A stretch of DNA of 5,608 nt from an uncultured Eubacteriales bacterium (GCA_905210385.1 CAJLWS010000109.1:1-5608), one strand, 5' to 3'. Counted from the first letter of the stretch, positions 1 through 5,302 are shown. Notes: generated from the sequence alone by a model not told the origin. Program-made: numbers and translations.

Positions 1-1794
1 GAGAGCGCGGCCCGGCATGCCATCGCCCTGCATCGGGACCGGGCGGAGCAGCTGGCCCAGGAGCAGCTGCTGAACCTGTCCCTCTATGATGGGGAGGACA
101 GGGACTACGAGCTGTGGCAGATGGCCAGCACCGTGGCCGCCATGAGCGCCGGCATGCTGCCGGAGGACACGGTGGGCTCCTACGGCTGCGATTTTTTCCC
201 GGAGACGGGCCAGGCGGACTACCACTGGGCGGACGGCTTCTACACCCCTGCCGGGGATCCCATCCTGGGCAGCTGGCAGGACTTCCTCGTCGCCCGGACC
301 TTCACCCCGGAGGAGTGGGAAGGGGAGGCGGAGATACCCAGCGGCCAGGTCATTGTGTACCTGGACCGGGAGAAGCTGACGGACACCGGGAGGCAGTACA
401 TCGGGGAGAGCGCCCGGCTGCAGATCCGCTTTGAACTGCGCCTCACCGGCGTGCTGGATGGGATCGAACTGGCCCCCACCCGGATCGACGCCATTCCCTG
501 GGACTGGGAGGAGGGGGACGTCTTCCAGGAGGTCACCCTCTATGAGGACCCGGAGGCCGCCCCGGCGGGCGGGGAGACAGTCACCCTGTACGCCTCCACC
601 TTCTCCCTGTGCTGCCCCCAGACTGGGCCCGATTTTGCCTATCAGGACCAGCGGTACGCCGGCGTCCAGGAGCTGCTCCGGGAGCAGGGGCCCTTCGGGT
701 CCAGCACCTACTATACCGGGGTGAACTATGAGGGGGGGACGCTTCTCCTCCTCAGCATGGCGCCGGTGCGGGAGGTGGGGGAGAACGGGCTGGCCGGAGA
801 TGTGATCTGCTATGTGGCCAGCGCGGTGCAGACCGCCCCCTGGCGCACAGCGATAGGGGGGCTGTGGCCCACCTACCTGCGCACCTTTCTGCTGGCCCTG
901 GCCTGCTTCCTTCTGCTGCGGCGGACCCTGCGCCGGAAGCTGCTGGACCCTGTCCGGCGGGTGAGCGCCAGCCTGAACCAGGGCTGGTCCTACCTGTTCG
1001 GCCTGGACCAGGGCCAGATGGCCTGGCGGGAGAGCCATGAGCTGGTGGAGGGGTACCAGCGGGCCCAAGGGGAGCTGCAGCGGAGAAAGGACGAGACCGC
1101 CCGGCTCACCGCCGCCCTGGACTATGCCAGACGGGCGGAGGACAACCGGCGGCAGATGACCTCCCACATCGCCCATGAGCTCAAGACCCCCCTGGCGGTG
1201 ATCCACAGCTATGCCGAGGGGCTTCGGGAGCGCATCGCCGAGGGGAAGCGGGAGCAGTACCTGGACACCATCCTCTCCGAGACCGAGCGGATGGACGCCA
1301 TGGTGTTGGAGATGCTGGACCTGTCCCGGCTGGAGGCGGGGCGGGTGAAGCTGACCCGGAGCCAGTTCTCCCTGGCCCAGCTCACCCGGGACACCTTTCA
1401 GCGGCTCCAGCGGGCAGTGGAGGCCAAGGAACTCCATGTGAGCTATATTTTTTCCGACGAGGGGCTGGTGACGGCGGACGAGGGCCGAATCGCCCAGGTG
1501 GTGGAGAACTTCGCCACCAACGCGGTGAAGTACACCCCGCCGGGCGGGCATATCCTGGTGCGCATCCAGCGGCAGCCCGGCCAGGTCCAGTTCCGGATGG
1601 AGAATGAGAGCCCGCCCCTCTCCCAGGAGGCGCTGGACAAGGTATGGGACACCTTCTACCGGGCAGATGAGGCCCGGGCCGGCGGCGGGACGGGGCTGGG
1701 CCTGGCCATCGCCCGGAGCATCGTTCAGCTCCACGGGGGCAAGTGCTCGGTGCGCAACACCAGGACCGGGGTGGAGTTCGGCTTCACCCTCTGA
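1..1794 (+). CDS. Membrane sensor histidine kinase, 5'-truncated by window edge
   Basis: The frame is open from base 1, so the true start and first membrane helix lie outside; 597 residues are visible. Residues ~1-283 form an extracytoplasmic sensor region without a recognised fold, followed by a membrane helix (~285-306, rich in Leu/Ala) ending in an Arg cluster. A charged linker and coiled coil (~340-385) replaces a classic HAMP. The H-box has the phospho-acceptor His392 in SHIAHELKTP. The N-box has Asn503 and Asn507 (NFATNAVKYTP), the F-box is at 549-554 (WDTFYR) and the G2 box GTGLGL at 563-568. This order matches class I HisKA/HATPase_c kinases, closest in style to VanS-like proteins of Firmicutes. 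Such kinases autophosphorylate and pass phosphate to a response regulator, which would be expected just upstream, outside the window. The G1 box is degenerate (Asn535 where Asp is usual, no glycines). The signal sensed cannot be told. Confidence 0.95.
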   Translation, partial: ESAARHAIALHRDRAEQLAQEQLLNLSLYDGEDRDYELWQMASTVAAMSAGMLPEDTVGSYGCDFFPETGQADYHWADGFYTPAGDPILGSWQDFLVARTFTPEEWEGEAEIPSGQVIVYLDREKLTDTGRQYIGESARLQIRFELRLTGVLDGIELAPTRIDAIPWDWEEGDVFQEVTLYEDPEAAPAGGETVTLYASTFSLCCPQTGPDFAYQDQRYAGVQELLREQGPFGSSTYYTGVNYEGGTLLLLSMAPVREVGENGLAGDVICYVASAVQTAPWRTAIGGLWPTYLRTFLLALACFLLLRRTLRRKLLDPVRRVSASLNQGWSYLFGLDQGQMAWRESHELVEGYQRAQGELQRRKDETARLTAALDYARRAEDNRRQMTSHIAHELKTPLAVIHSYAEGLRERIAEGKREQYLDTILSETERMDAMVLEMLDLSRLEAGRVKLTRSQFSLAQLTRDTFQRLQRAVEAKELHVSYIFSDEGLVTADEGRIAQVVENFATNAVKYTPPGGHILVRIQRQPGQVQFRMENESPPLSQEALDKVWDTFYRADEARAGGGTGLGLAIARSIVQLHGGKCSVRNTRTGVEFGFTL

Positions 1795-1821
1795 CGGCCC
1801 GCCGGGGAAAGACGGAAAAAT

Positions 1822-1835
1822 CCGGCCCGCGCCGG
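1822..1835 (+). other. Short GC hairpin after the kinase gene
   Basis: CCGGC and GCCGG are separated by four bases and followed by only two T residues. It lies 27 bases after the kinase stop and abuts the -35 box of the next promoter. It may slow or partly stop kinase transcription, but without a T-run it is a poor intrinsic terminator. Confidence 0.3.
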
Positions 1836-1864
1836 TTGACGGGGAGCGGGAGAGCGGGTAAACT
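1836..1864 (+). promoter_or_regulatory. Sigma-A type promoter for the CAT-like gene
   Basis: TTGACG (1836-1841) and TAAACT (1859-1864) are 17 bases apart, the ideal spacing. The -35 matches consensus at 5 of 6 positions and the -10 at 4 of 6. A transcript from here would start near 1871, about 36 bases before the CAT-like start codon. This suggests the acetyltransferase is transcribed separately from the kinase, although read-through across the short gap remains possible. Confidence 0.55.
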
Positions 1865-1865
1865 G

Positions 1866-1907
1866 ATGGGGACAATTCTTCCCATTGGGGAAAGGGAGCG
1901 CATGTGA
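1866..1907 (+). promoter_or_regulatory. Possible leader ORF and hairpins before the CAT-like gene
   Basis: A 13-codon ORF (MGTILPIGERERM) starts at 1866 and its stop TGA (1905-1907) overlaps the CAT-like ATG as TGATG, a coupling arrangement. Within it, ATGGGGA (1866-1872) can pair with TTCCCAT (1879-1885) including one G-T pair, while TTCCC (1879-1883) can instead pair with GGGAA (1888-1892), beside the ribosome site. Classic Gram-positive cat genes use leader peptides and alternative hairpins (translational attenuation), so this is suggestive. However, the promoter at 1836-1864 would start RNA downstream of the leader ATG, so the leader could be translated only from longer transcripts. Confidence 0.25.
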
Positions 1908-2533
1908 TGACCATAGAGATTGACCGGGAGAGCTGGCCCAGGCGGCGGCTGTATGAGCATTTCCGCCCCATGTCCGACCCCTTTTACGCCCTGACTTTTC
2001 CGGTGGATGTGACTCCGCTGCGGGCCTGGTGCGGGAGGAACGGGTGCTCCTTCTATCCCGCCCTGGTGTACGGGGTGACCCGGGCCATGGAGCGGGTGGA
2101 CGCCTTCCTCTACAAGGATCGGGGCGGGGTGATCGTGAAGCACGACCGGCTGGTGCCCAGCTTCACGGACCTGAAGCCCGGAAGCGACCTGTTCCACATC
2201 GTCACCCTGGAGGCGGGGGATGACCCGGCCGGCTTCTGCCGCCGGGCCAAGGAGCAATCGGCCCGGCAGACGGAGTTTCTCGTTCCGGGGCCGTGGGCCC
2301 CGGACGAGCTGGTCTACTTCACCTGCCTGCCCTGGTTCCCTCTGAGCGCGCTGAAGAATGAGAAGGACGTAGATCCGGGGGACTCCATCCCCCGGGTGGC
2401 CTGGGGGCGCTGGCAGGAGGAGGGGGAGCGGACGGTGCTCCACCTCAGCTTGGAGCTGAACCACCGCCTGCTGGACGGCGTCCATGTGGGCAGGTTCTAC
2501 CAGGCCCTCACGGCGTGGATGGGATCGCTCTGA
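1907..2533 (+). CDS. Chloramphenicol acetyltransferase (CAT) family protein
   Basis: The 208-residue product has the usual size and layout of the CAT family (trimeric cytoplasmic acetyl-CoA acyltransferases, related to dihydrolipoyl acyltransferases). N-terminal IDRESWPRRRLYEHF (5-19) matches the family start, PSFT is shared mid-protein, PW is at 142-143, and NHRLLDGVHVGRF holds catalytic His186 and structural Asp190. In true CATs this motif reads HHxxxDG; here the first His is Asn. The usual Ser after PW (Ser148 in CAT numbering) appears as Ala148, with Ser at 147. Family membership is firm, but chloramphenicol resistance is not: many gut Clostridia carry divergent CAT-like proteins of unknown substrate. 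ATG 1907 is preferred because AGGGAG (1893-1898) lies 8 bases upstream; GTG 1904 directly before it is also possible. The gene lies 112 bases after the kinase. Confidence 0.88.
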   Translation: MTIEIDRESWPRRRLYEHFRPMSDPFYALTFPVDVTPLRAWCGRNGCSFYPALVYGVTRAMERVDAFLYKDRGGVIVKHDRLVPSFTDLKPGSDLFHIVTLEAGDDPAGFCRRAKEQSARQTEFLVPGPWAPDELVYFTCLPWFPLSALKNEKDVDPGDSIPRVAWGRWQEEGERTVLHLSLELNHRLLDGVHVGRFYQALTAWMGSL

Positions 2534-2801
2534 GTCCCTCCGCGGTGGAGCGGGCGGACAGCCGGGCGCGAAAAAGACCGGGGGCGACGAGGCATGGGCG
2601 ATATCCAGGGGAAGCCGGAGCTGGAGCAGGCCCATGCTCTTGGCGCATCTCTCCAGTAGATCAGGCGAATGGGAAGGCGCTCCAAATTCTGAGGAAGAGA
2701 ATGGTTGACCGGACAGAGTGCGAAAGAAAGAATGGAGGAAGATCAGGCCCTGGTCAAACTGACCGGGGCCTGATCCTGCGAAAGAACCGGAAAACAAGCA
2801 C
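2534..2801 (+). other. Intergenic stretch without a confident gene
   Basis: No convincing full-length gene is seen on either strand. The long minus-strand open frame across here and through the CAT-like gene (1784-2797) is Pro/Gly/His/Arg-rich and reads as a shadow of the plus-strand gene. A 21-codon plus-strand ORF at 2594-2659 (MGDIQGKPELEQ, then AHALGASLQ and stop) has protein-like codon choice but poor ribosome-site spacing. It might be a small peptide or the remnant of a decayed gene. The segment also contains the hairpin at 2741-2775. Confidence 0.4.
2741..2775. terminator. Strong 15-bp hairpin, possible terminator without T-run
   Basis: GATCAGGCCCTGGTC and GACCGGGGCCTGATC are complementary at 14 of 15 positions, the other being a G-T pair, around a five-base AAACT loop. 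It lies about 210 bases after the CAT-like stop and 26 bases before the -35 box of the methyltransferase promoter. Neither strand has a T-run next to it, so standard intrinsic termination is not assured. It could insulate the two units, protect an RNA 3' end, or be a protein-binding palindrome. Confidence 0.5.
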
Positions 2802-2830
2802 TTGAGAAATTTCTTTTTCTATGATACACT
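2802..2830 (+). promoter_or_regulatory. Sigma-A promoter with extended -10 for the methyltransferase
   Basis: TTGAGA (2802-2807), a 17-base spacer containing a T-rich tract, then TACACT (2825-2830) preceded by TG one base upstream (2822-2823), an extended -10. The local sequence is clearly AT-richer than its surroundings. The predicted RNA start is near 2837. Confidence 0.7.
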
Positions 2831-2836
2831 GAACAA

Positions 2837-2982
2837 GGATCCCGCAGATCAGGGAAGCTGCGGGCCGGACTTTTATGAAATCAGCGAACCGGCAGCACCG
2901 GGGCTATGGCATGGCAACAGTTCCTCCCCTAGAGATCAAAACGGAAGGGAGCGTAAGGCGGGGTGTCCTGCCCAAAACTTTC
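2837..2982 (+). promoter_or_regulatory. Structured 5' leader of the methyltransferase gene
   Basis: If transcription starts near 2837 and translation at 2983, the leader is about 146 bases. It contains a perfect 7-bp hairpin CCCGCAG/CTGCGGG (2841-2847/2858-2864), followed six bases later by TTTT, and a second hairpin GGCGGG/CCTGCC (2957-2962/2967-2972, one G-T pair) just before the start codon. A good ribosome site AAGGGAG (2945-2951) sits 11 bases before a GTG (2963) opening a seven-codon ORF (MSCPKLS, stop 2984-2986). That stop overlaps the methyltransferase ATG. I do not recognise a known riboswitch class. If translation instead begins at 2875 or 2911, much of this would be coding. Confidence 0.4.
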
Positions 2983-3822
2983 ATGAAAAAATTTCTCTTG
3001 GCGGTGAACCGGCTGTTTCCCCTGCCCGTTCATCCCTTCAATCTGCAGAATGAGGGGAAAGAGAGCTATGCCATGTGGCAGTATAAGCGGGGAGGCGACA
3101 CCATCGCCTTTTACCGGGAGCGGTATACCACTCAGGAGATGTTTGAGGGTAAGACCGTGCTGGATGTGGGTTGCGGTGCCGGGGGCAAGACCATGTACTA
3201 CGCCGCCCAGGGCGTGAAGCATATTGTGGGCATGGACATTGTGCCCCACTATAAAGAGGAGGCGGAGGCTTTGGCCCAGGAACTGGGCTACGCCGACCGA
3301 TTCACCTTTGTGGTTGGGGACGCAGCCCATACCGATTTTCCCGACAACAGCTTCGACACCATTATCATGAACGACGCGATGGAGCATGTGGACCGCCCCG
3401 ATCTGGTCCTGGCGGAGGTGCGGCGCATCCTAAAGCCTGGCGGACGGCTGTATGTGAATTTTCCGCCCTATTACCACCCTTTCGGAGCCCATCTGTCCGA
3501 CCTGATTGGAATTCCCTGGGTCCATTTGTTCTTCTCGGAGGACACCCTGGTAGCCGCCTACAAGGAGCTGTGCAAAACGGTGCCTGACGGCGAGGAGCGC
3601 ATCGCGTTCCGTATCTCCACTAACGAGCAGGGTAAAGAGTACTTTTCCTATATCAACCACATGACAATAAAGCGTTTTGACCGGCTGCGGGCCCAAGCGG
3701 GGATGAAGCAGGTGTATTACCGGGAGGTACCTTTGCGTGGATTCCTCTCTCCGCTTGCAAAGCTGCCAGTGCTGAAAGAGGCCTTTGTCAAGATGGTGGT
3801 ATGTGTATTCGAGAAAGAATAG
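2983..3822 (+). CDS. Class I SAM-dependent methyltransferase, substrate unknown
   Basis: From ATG 2983 the product has 279 residues. It shows the Rossmann-type methyltransferase signatures in order: motif I VLDVGCGAGGK (59-69), which binds SAM; Asp85 at the end of strand 2 (VGMDI); GDA (112-114) with a downstream acidic residue; and SFDTIIMNDAMEHV (123-136). LKPGGRLYVNFPPYYHPFGAH (150-170) is the post-motif loop typical of UbiE/COQ5-like small-molecule methyltransferases. A basic, hydrophobic N-terminus (FPLPVHPFNL) precedes the fold. It probably methylates a small molecule or lipid-like substrate in the cytoplasm, but this is not shown. The start is uncertain: the frame is open back to ATG 2875 and includes ATG 2911, but those extra residues look unlike the family and lack good ribosome sites. 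ATG 2983 also lacks an ideal one; see the leader entry. It has its own promoter at 2802. Confidence 0.88.
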   Translation: MKKFLLAVNRLFPLPVHPFNLQNEGKESYAMWQYKRGGDTIAFYRERYTTQEMFEGKTVLDVGCGAGGKTMYYAAQGVKHIVGMDIVPHYKEEAEALAQELGYADRFTFVVGDAAHTDFPDNSFDTIIMNDAMEHVDRPDLVLAEVRRILKPGGRLYVNFPPYYHPFGAHLSDLIGIPWVHLFFSEDTLVAAYKELCKTVPDGEERIAFRISTNEQGKEYFSYINHMTIKRFDRLRAQAGMKQVYYREVPLRGFLSPLAKLPVLKEAFVKMVVCVFEKE

Positions 3823-3823
3823 A

Positions 3824-3868
3824 GGGATAAGGTGCGGGATATACTTCCCGTGACAGCAGTCTTATCCT
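3824..3868 (+). other. Two-tier hairpin between methyltransferase and desulfoferrodoxin
   Basis: The outer stem GGGATAAG (3824-3831) pairs with CTTATCCT (3861-3868), with one G-T pair at its base. The inner stem CGGGA (3835-3839) pairs with TCCCG (3846-3850) over a six-base loop. It begins two bases after the methyltransferase stop. No T-run follows on the plus strand, so it may be an RNA end-protecting or processing structure, or part of the next gene's leader, more than a standard terminator. Confidence 0.4.
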
Positions 3869-3925
3869 ACACGGATGAAACGGATTATGCCGTTAAATTA
3901 ATTAAGAAAAAAGGAGAAACTACGT

Positions 3926-4303
3926 ATGAATGCAAAATTTTATATTTGCCGCCATTGCGGTAACATTGTAGAAATGGTACGGGATGCCAAGGTGCCTGTC
4001 ATGTGCTGTGGCCAGAAGATGGAGCTGCTGGAGCCCAACACAGTGGAGGCCAGCGGCGAGAAGCAAAAGCCGGTCGTCACCGTCAGCGGGGATGCCGTCC
4101 ATGTGGAAGTGGGGTCTGTAGCTCATCCCATGCTGGAGGAGCACTCGATCCAGTGGGTGTATCTGGAGACAGAGCATGGCGGGCAGCGCCGGAACCTGAA
4201 GCCCGGAGATGCCCCTGTGGCAGATTTCTCTCTCGGCGGCGAGAAGCCGGTGGCAGTGTATGCGTTCTGCGATCTGCACGGTCTGTGGATGACTGAACTG
4301 TAA
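3926..4303 (+). CDS. dfx: Desulfoferrodoxin (superoxide reductase family)
   Basis: The 125-residue product matches two-iron desulfoferrodoxins along its length. The N-terminal desulforedoxin-like domain has Cys8, Cys11, Cys27 and Cys28 (CxxC and CC) for the rubredoxin-type iron. The C-terminal domain holds the superoxide-reducing iron site: VGSVAHPMLEEH gives His67 and His73, and FCDLHG gives axial Cys115 and His118. LKPGDAP (91-97) is also diagnostic. In the family, superoxide is reduced to peroxide without making oxygen, protecting anaerobes. The first His ligand, in the conserved EKHxP motif, reads Gln47 here (EKQKP), although Glu45 and Lys46 are kept. Activity is therefore uncertain. ATG 3926 is well supported by AAGGAG (3911-3916) nine bases upstream, in an AT-rich patch. 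The gene is 103 bases after the methyltransferase; I see no strong promoter of its own, so co-transcription is plausible. Confidence 0.95.
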   Translation: MNAKFYICRHCGNIVEMVRDAKVPVMCCGQKMELLEPNTVEASGEKQKPVVTVSGDAVHVEVGSVAHPMLEEHSIQWVYLETEHGGQRRNLKPGDAPVADFSLGGEKPVAVYAFCDLHGLWMTEL

Positions 4304-4415
4304 AAAGCGGCAGCTCCATAGCAGGCAACTGTTGGCTGAGAAACCTGGGGAAGGAGCTAACGAGAGGGCAGGGAAATAAAGGCGCATGGGAAACGGGCGG
4401 AAAGCCTAGAAAACC

Positions 4416-4465
4416 GCACCCCATTTGTCGGACAGTATTGACATACTGAATGACAAATGGGGTGC
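4416..4465. terminator. 50-nt nested palindrome after dfx
   Basis: Outer arms GCACCCCATTTGTC (4416-4429) and GACAAATGGGGTGC (4452-4465) are perfectly complementary over 14 bp. Inside lies a symmetric 3/3 internal loop, then CAGTAT/ATACTG (4433-4438/4443-4448) around a four-base loop. AAA (4411-4413) and TTT (4466-4468) could extend it. On the plus strand only TTT follows; on the minus strand GGTTTTC follows. It may stop transcription from both sides, but the regularity also fits a mobile-element relic or dispersed repeat. Confidence 0.55.
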
Positions 4466-4740
4466 TTTGCTACGCCGGAGCGAGGTTTGAACAAGATGGT
4501 TTTATCCGAATGAAAGAGATTGCAGAAACCATGTGGAGAGAAAACCCGAATGCAAATTTCGACTGGGTACAGTTTTCAGATTCAGATGTAGAAGAGCGGC
4601 TTAACGCCCGCTGGGTATTTTGATTACCGGGCAGTGGGGTATTGATAAAAAGGTATTCGGTTGGAAATCCGTTTCCAGAGCATGGTCAATCTGCCACGGC
4701 AATATGGGAAAACTGGGATCAATTGAAATACAACAGATAA
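4450..4740 (+). pseudogene. Probable broken gene with in-frame TGA, function unknown
   Basis: One reading frame gives 97 codons ending at TAA 4738-4740, interrupted by TGA at 4621-4623. Before the stop it reads protein-like sequence (FIRMKEIAETMWRENPNANF, then DWVQFSDSDVEERLNARWVF). After it come GNPFPEHGQSATAIWENWD and QLKYNR. Both halves look genuinely coding and are AT-richer than the other genes here. The next frame at the junction reads VFDYRAVGY before two stops, so a frameshift plus repair is an alternative to a simple nonsense change. The only upstream ATG (4450) sits inside the palindrome and has no ribosome site, so the real 5' end is probably lost. I do not recognise the family. 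The first part alone (4450-4623, 57 residues) could instead be a short intact protein. Confidence 0.5.
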
Positions 4741-4758
4741 CGGCTTTGGAAAGTTCTG

Positions 4759-4780
4759 AAAAAAATGCACGTGTGCATTT
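4759..4780 (-). terminator. AT-rich hairpin with T-run, minus strand
   Basis: AAATGCAC (4763-4770) and GTGCATTT (4773-4780) form a near-perfect palindrome. Read on the minus strand, the 3' arm runs into seven T residues (4765-4759). It could be a backup terminator for minus-strand transcripts passing the tmRNA terminator. Confidence 0.4.
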
Positions 4781-4786
4781 GGAAAA

Positions 4787-4843
4787 CCAAACCGCAACCC
4801 AGCGCCAGCGGTTGCGGCTTGGAAAGAAGCCGCGACAGAATGA
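4787..4843 (-). repeat. Covarying hairpin element, copy C
   Basis: Read on the minus strand: a 21-nt leader beginning TCATTCTG (4843-4823), arm CCAAGCCGCA (4822-4813), core ACCGCTGGCGCTGGGT (4812-4797), arm TGCGGTTTGG (4796-4787), then TTTT. The arms pair fully with one G-T pair, and the core extends the stem by three bp. The layout is base-for-base the same length as the two plus-strand copies right of the tmRNA, with different arms. The hairpin plus T-run would also work as an intrinsic terminator in tmRNA direction. Confidence 0.8.
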
Positions 4844-4861
4844 GTAAGAGATGACTTTTGT

Positions 4862-4898
4862 AAAAAAGTCGCCGCGAACGATATAGCGTCCGCGGCGA
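4862..4898 (-). terminator. Intrinsic terminator of the tmRNA gene
   Basis: On the minus strand TCGCCGCG (4898-4891) pairs with CGCGGCGA (4876-4869), with a further ACG/CGT pairing inside, and six T residues follow after one C (4867-4862). It starts two bases after the mature CCA end of the tmRNA. This is a textbook Rho-independent terminator. Confidence 0.93.
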
Positions 4899-4900
4899 TG

Positions 4901-5249
4901 TGGTGGAGCCGAGGGGAGTCGAACCCCTGTCCGAAAGCATATTCACAGGAACTTCTCCGAGCGCAGACGGTCCGTTACATTCCCTCACTCAGGCGCAGGC
5001 CGACATACTCCTGAGATCAGTAGAGTCATCATGCGTGGCACGGTCAACTCTTTCCGTACGCACGGGCACCACTCATTTCACGCCCAAACCCGGCTCGTGG
5101 TCCTTCCGGGCAGGACGGCCGCATTAAGCAGCGGCGAGAACTACGTTACTATCGTCGTTCTTTAATTTATAAGTGCCCATTTTAAGGATGTTAGGCGCAT
5201 CCGCTCGCTATTCCTGCTGCAACGCCCCCGTCGAAACCATTACGGCCCC
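4901..5249 (-). ncRNA. ssrA: tmRNA (transfer-messenger RNA)
   Basis: The 349-nt minus-strand RNA rescues stalled ribosomes by acting first as tRNA-Ala and then as mRNA for a degradation tag, working with SmpB. The 5' end GGGGCCG (5249-5243) pairs with CGGCTCC before the encoded 3' ACCA (4904-4901). Near the 5' end is the hallmark GGTTTCGACGGGG, and near the 3' end the T-arm GGGGTTCGACTCCCC. The tag frame (complement of 5159-5124) reads NDDSNVVLAAA and stop, typical in its LAAA end and in AAC GAC GAT beginning. The codon before it is AAG, not the usual alanine codon, so the resume codon is unclear. A strong terminator follows. No convincing promoter is seen upstream, so the RNA may come from a weak or distant promoter. 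Confidence 0.97.
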
Positions 5250-5280
5250 TCGTCGGAGCAAGCTCCATACCGCTCCCCCC

Positions 5281-5293
5281 GCCGCTGTGCGGC
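5281..5293 (+). repeat. Small GC hairpin preceding element copy A
   Basis: GCCGC and GCGGC flank a TGT loop, nine bases before the TCATTCCG leader of copy A. A comparable GC hairpin (CCGCC/GGCGG, 5392-5402) precedes copy B. This suggests that the repeat unit has two hairpins, the first one also differing in sequence between copies. Confidence 0.45.
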
Positions 5294-5302
5294 AGGTGTC
5301 GC

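Noticed and set aside
1784..2797. Long minus-strand open frame across the CAT-like gene
   Set aside because: Its translation is low-complexity, rich in Pro, Gly, His and Arg, and it mirrors a clear plus-strand gene in GC-rich DNA; no family motif is seen.
2929..3387. Minus-strand frame opposite the methyltransferase start
   Set aside because: It lies antisense to the SAM-binding motifs of a convincing gene and shows no motif of its own.
3850..3879. GTGACA with GATGAA as a promoter for dfx
   Set aside because: The -10 matches only half of the consensus and the -35 lies inside a hairpin stem; not strong enough to list.
3898..3905. TTAATTAA palindrome as a PerR or Fur operator for dfx
   Set aside because: It is only eight bases in an AT-rich ribosome-site region and does not match the longer known operator patterns.
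4620..4847. 75-residue plus-strand ORF overlapping the broken gene and element copy C
   Set aside because: It starts with TTG without a ribosome site, runs through a hairpin repeat, and the neighbouring frame looks more protein-like.
4900..5127. Small ORFs on both strands inside the tmRNA
   Set aside because: The stretch is explained fully by tmRNA structure, including its own tag frame.
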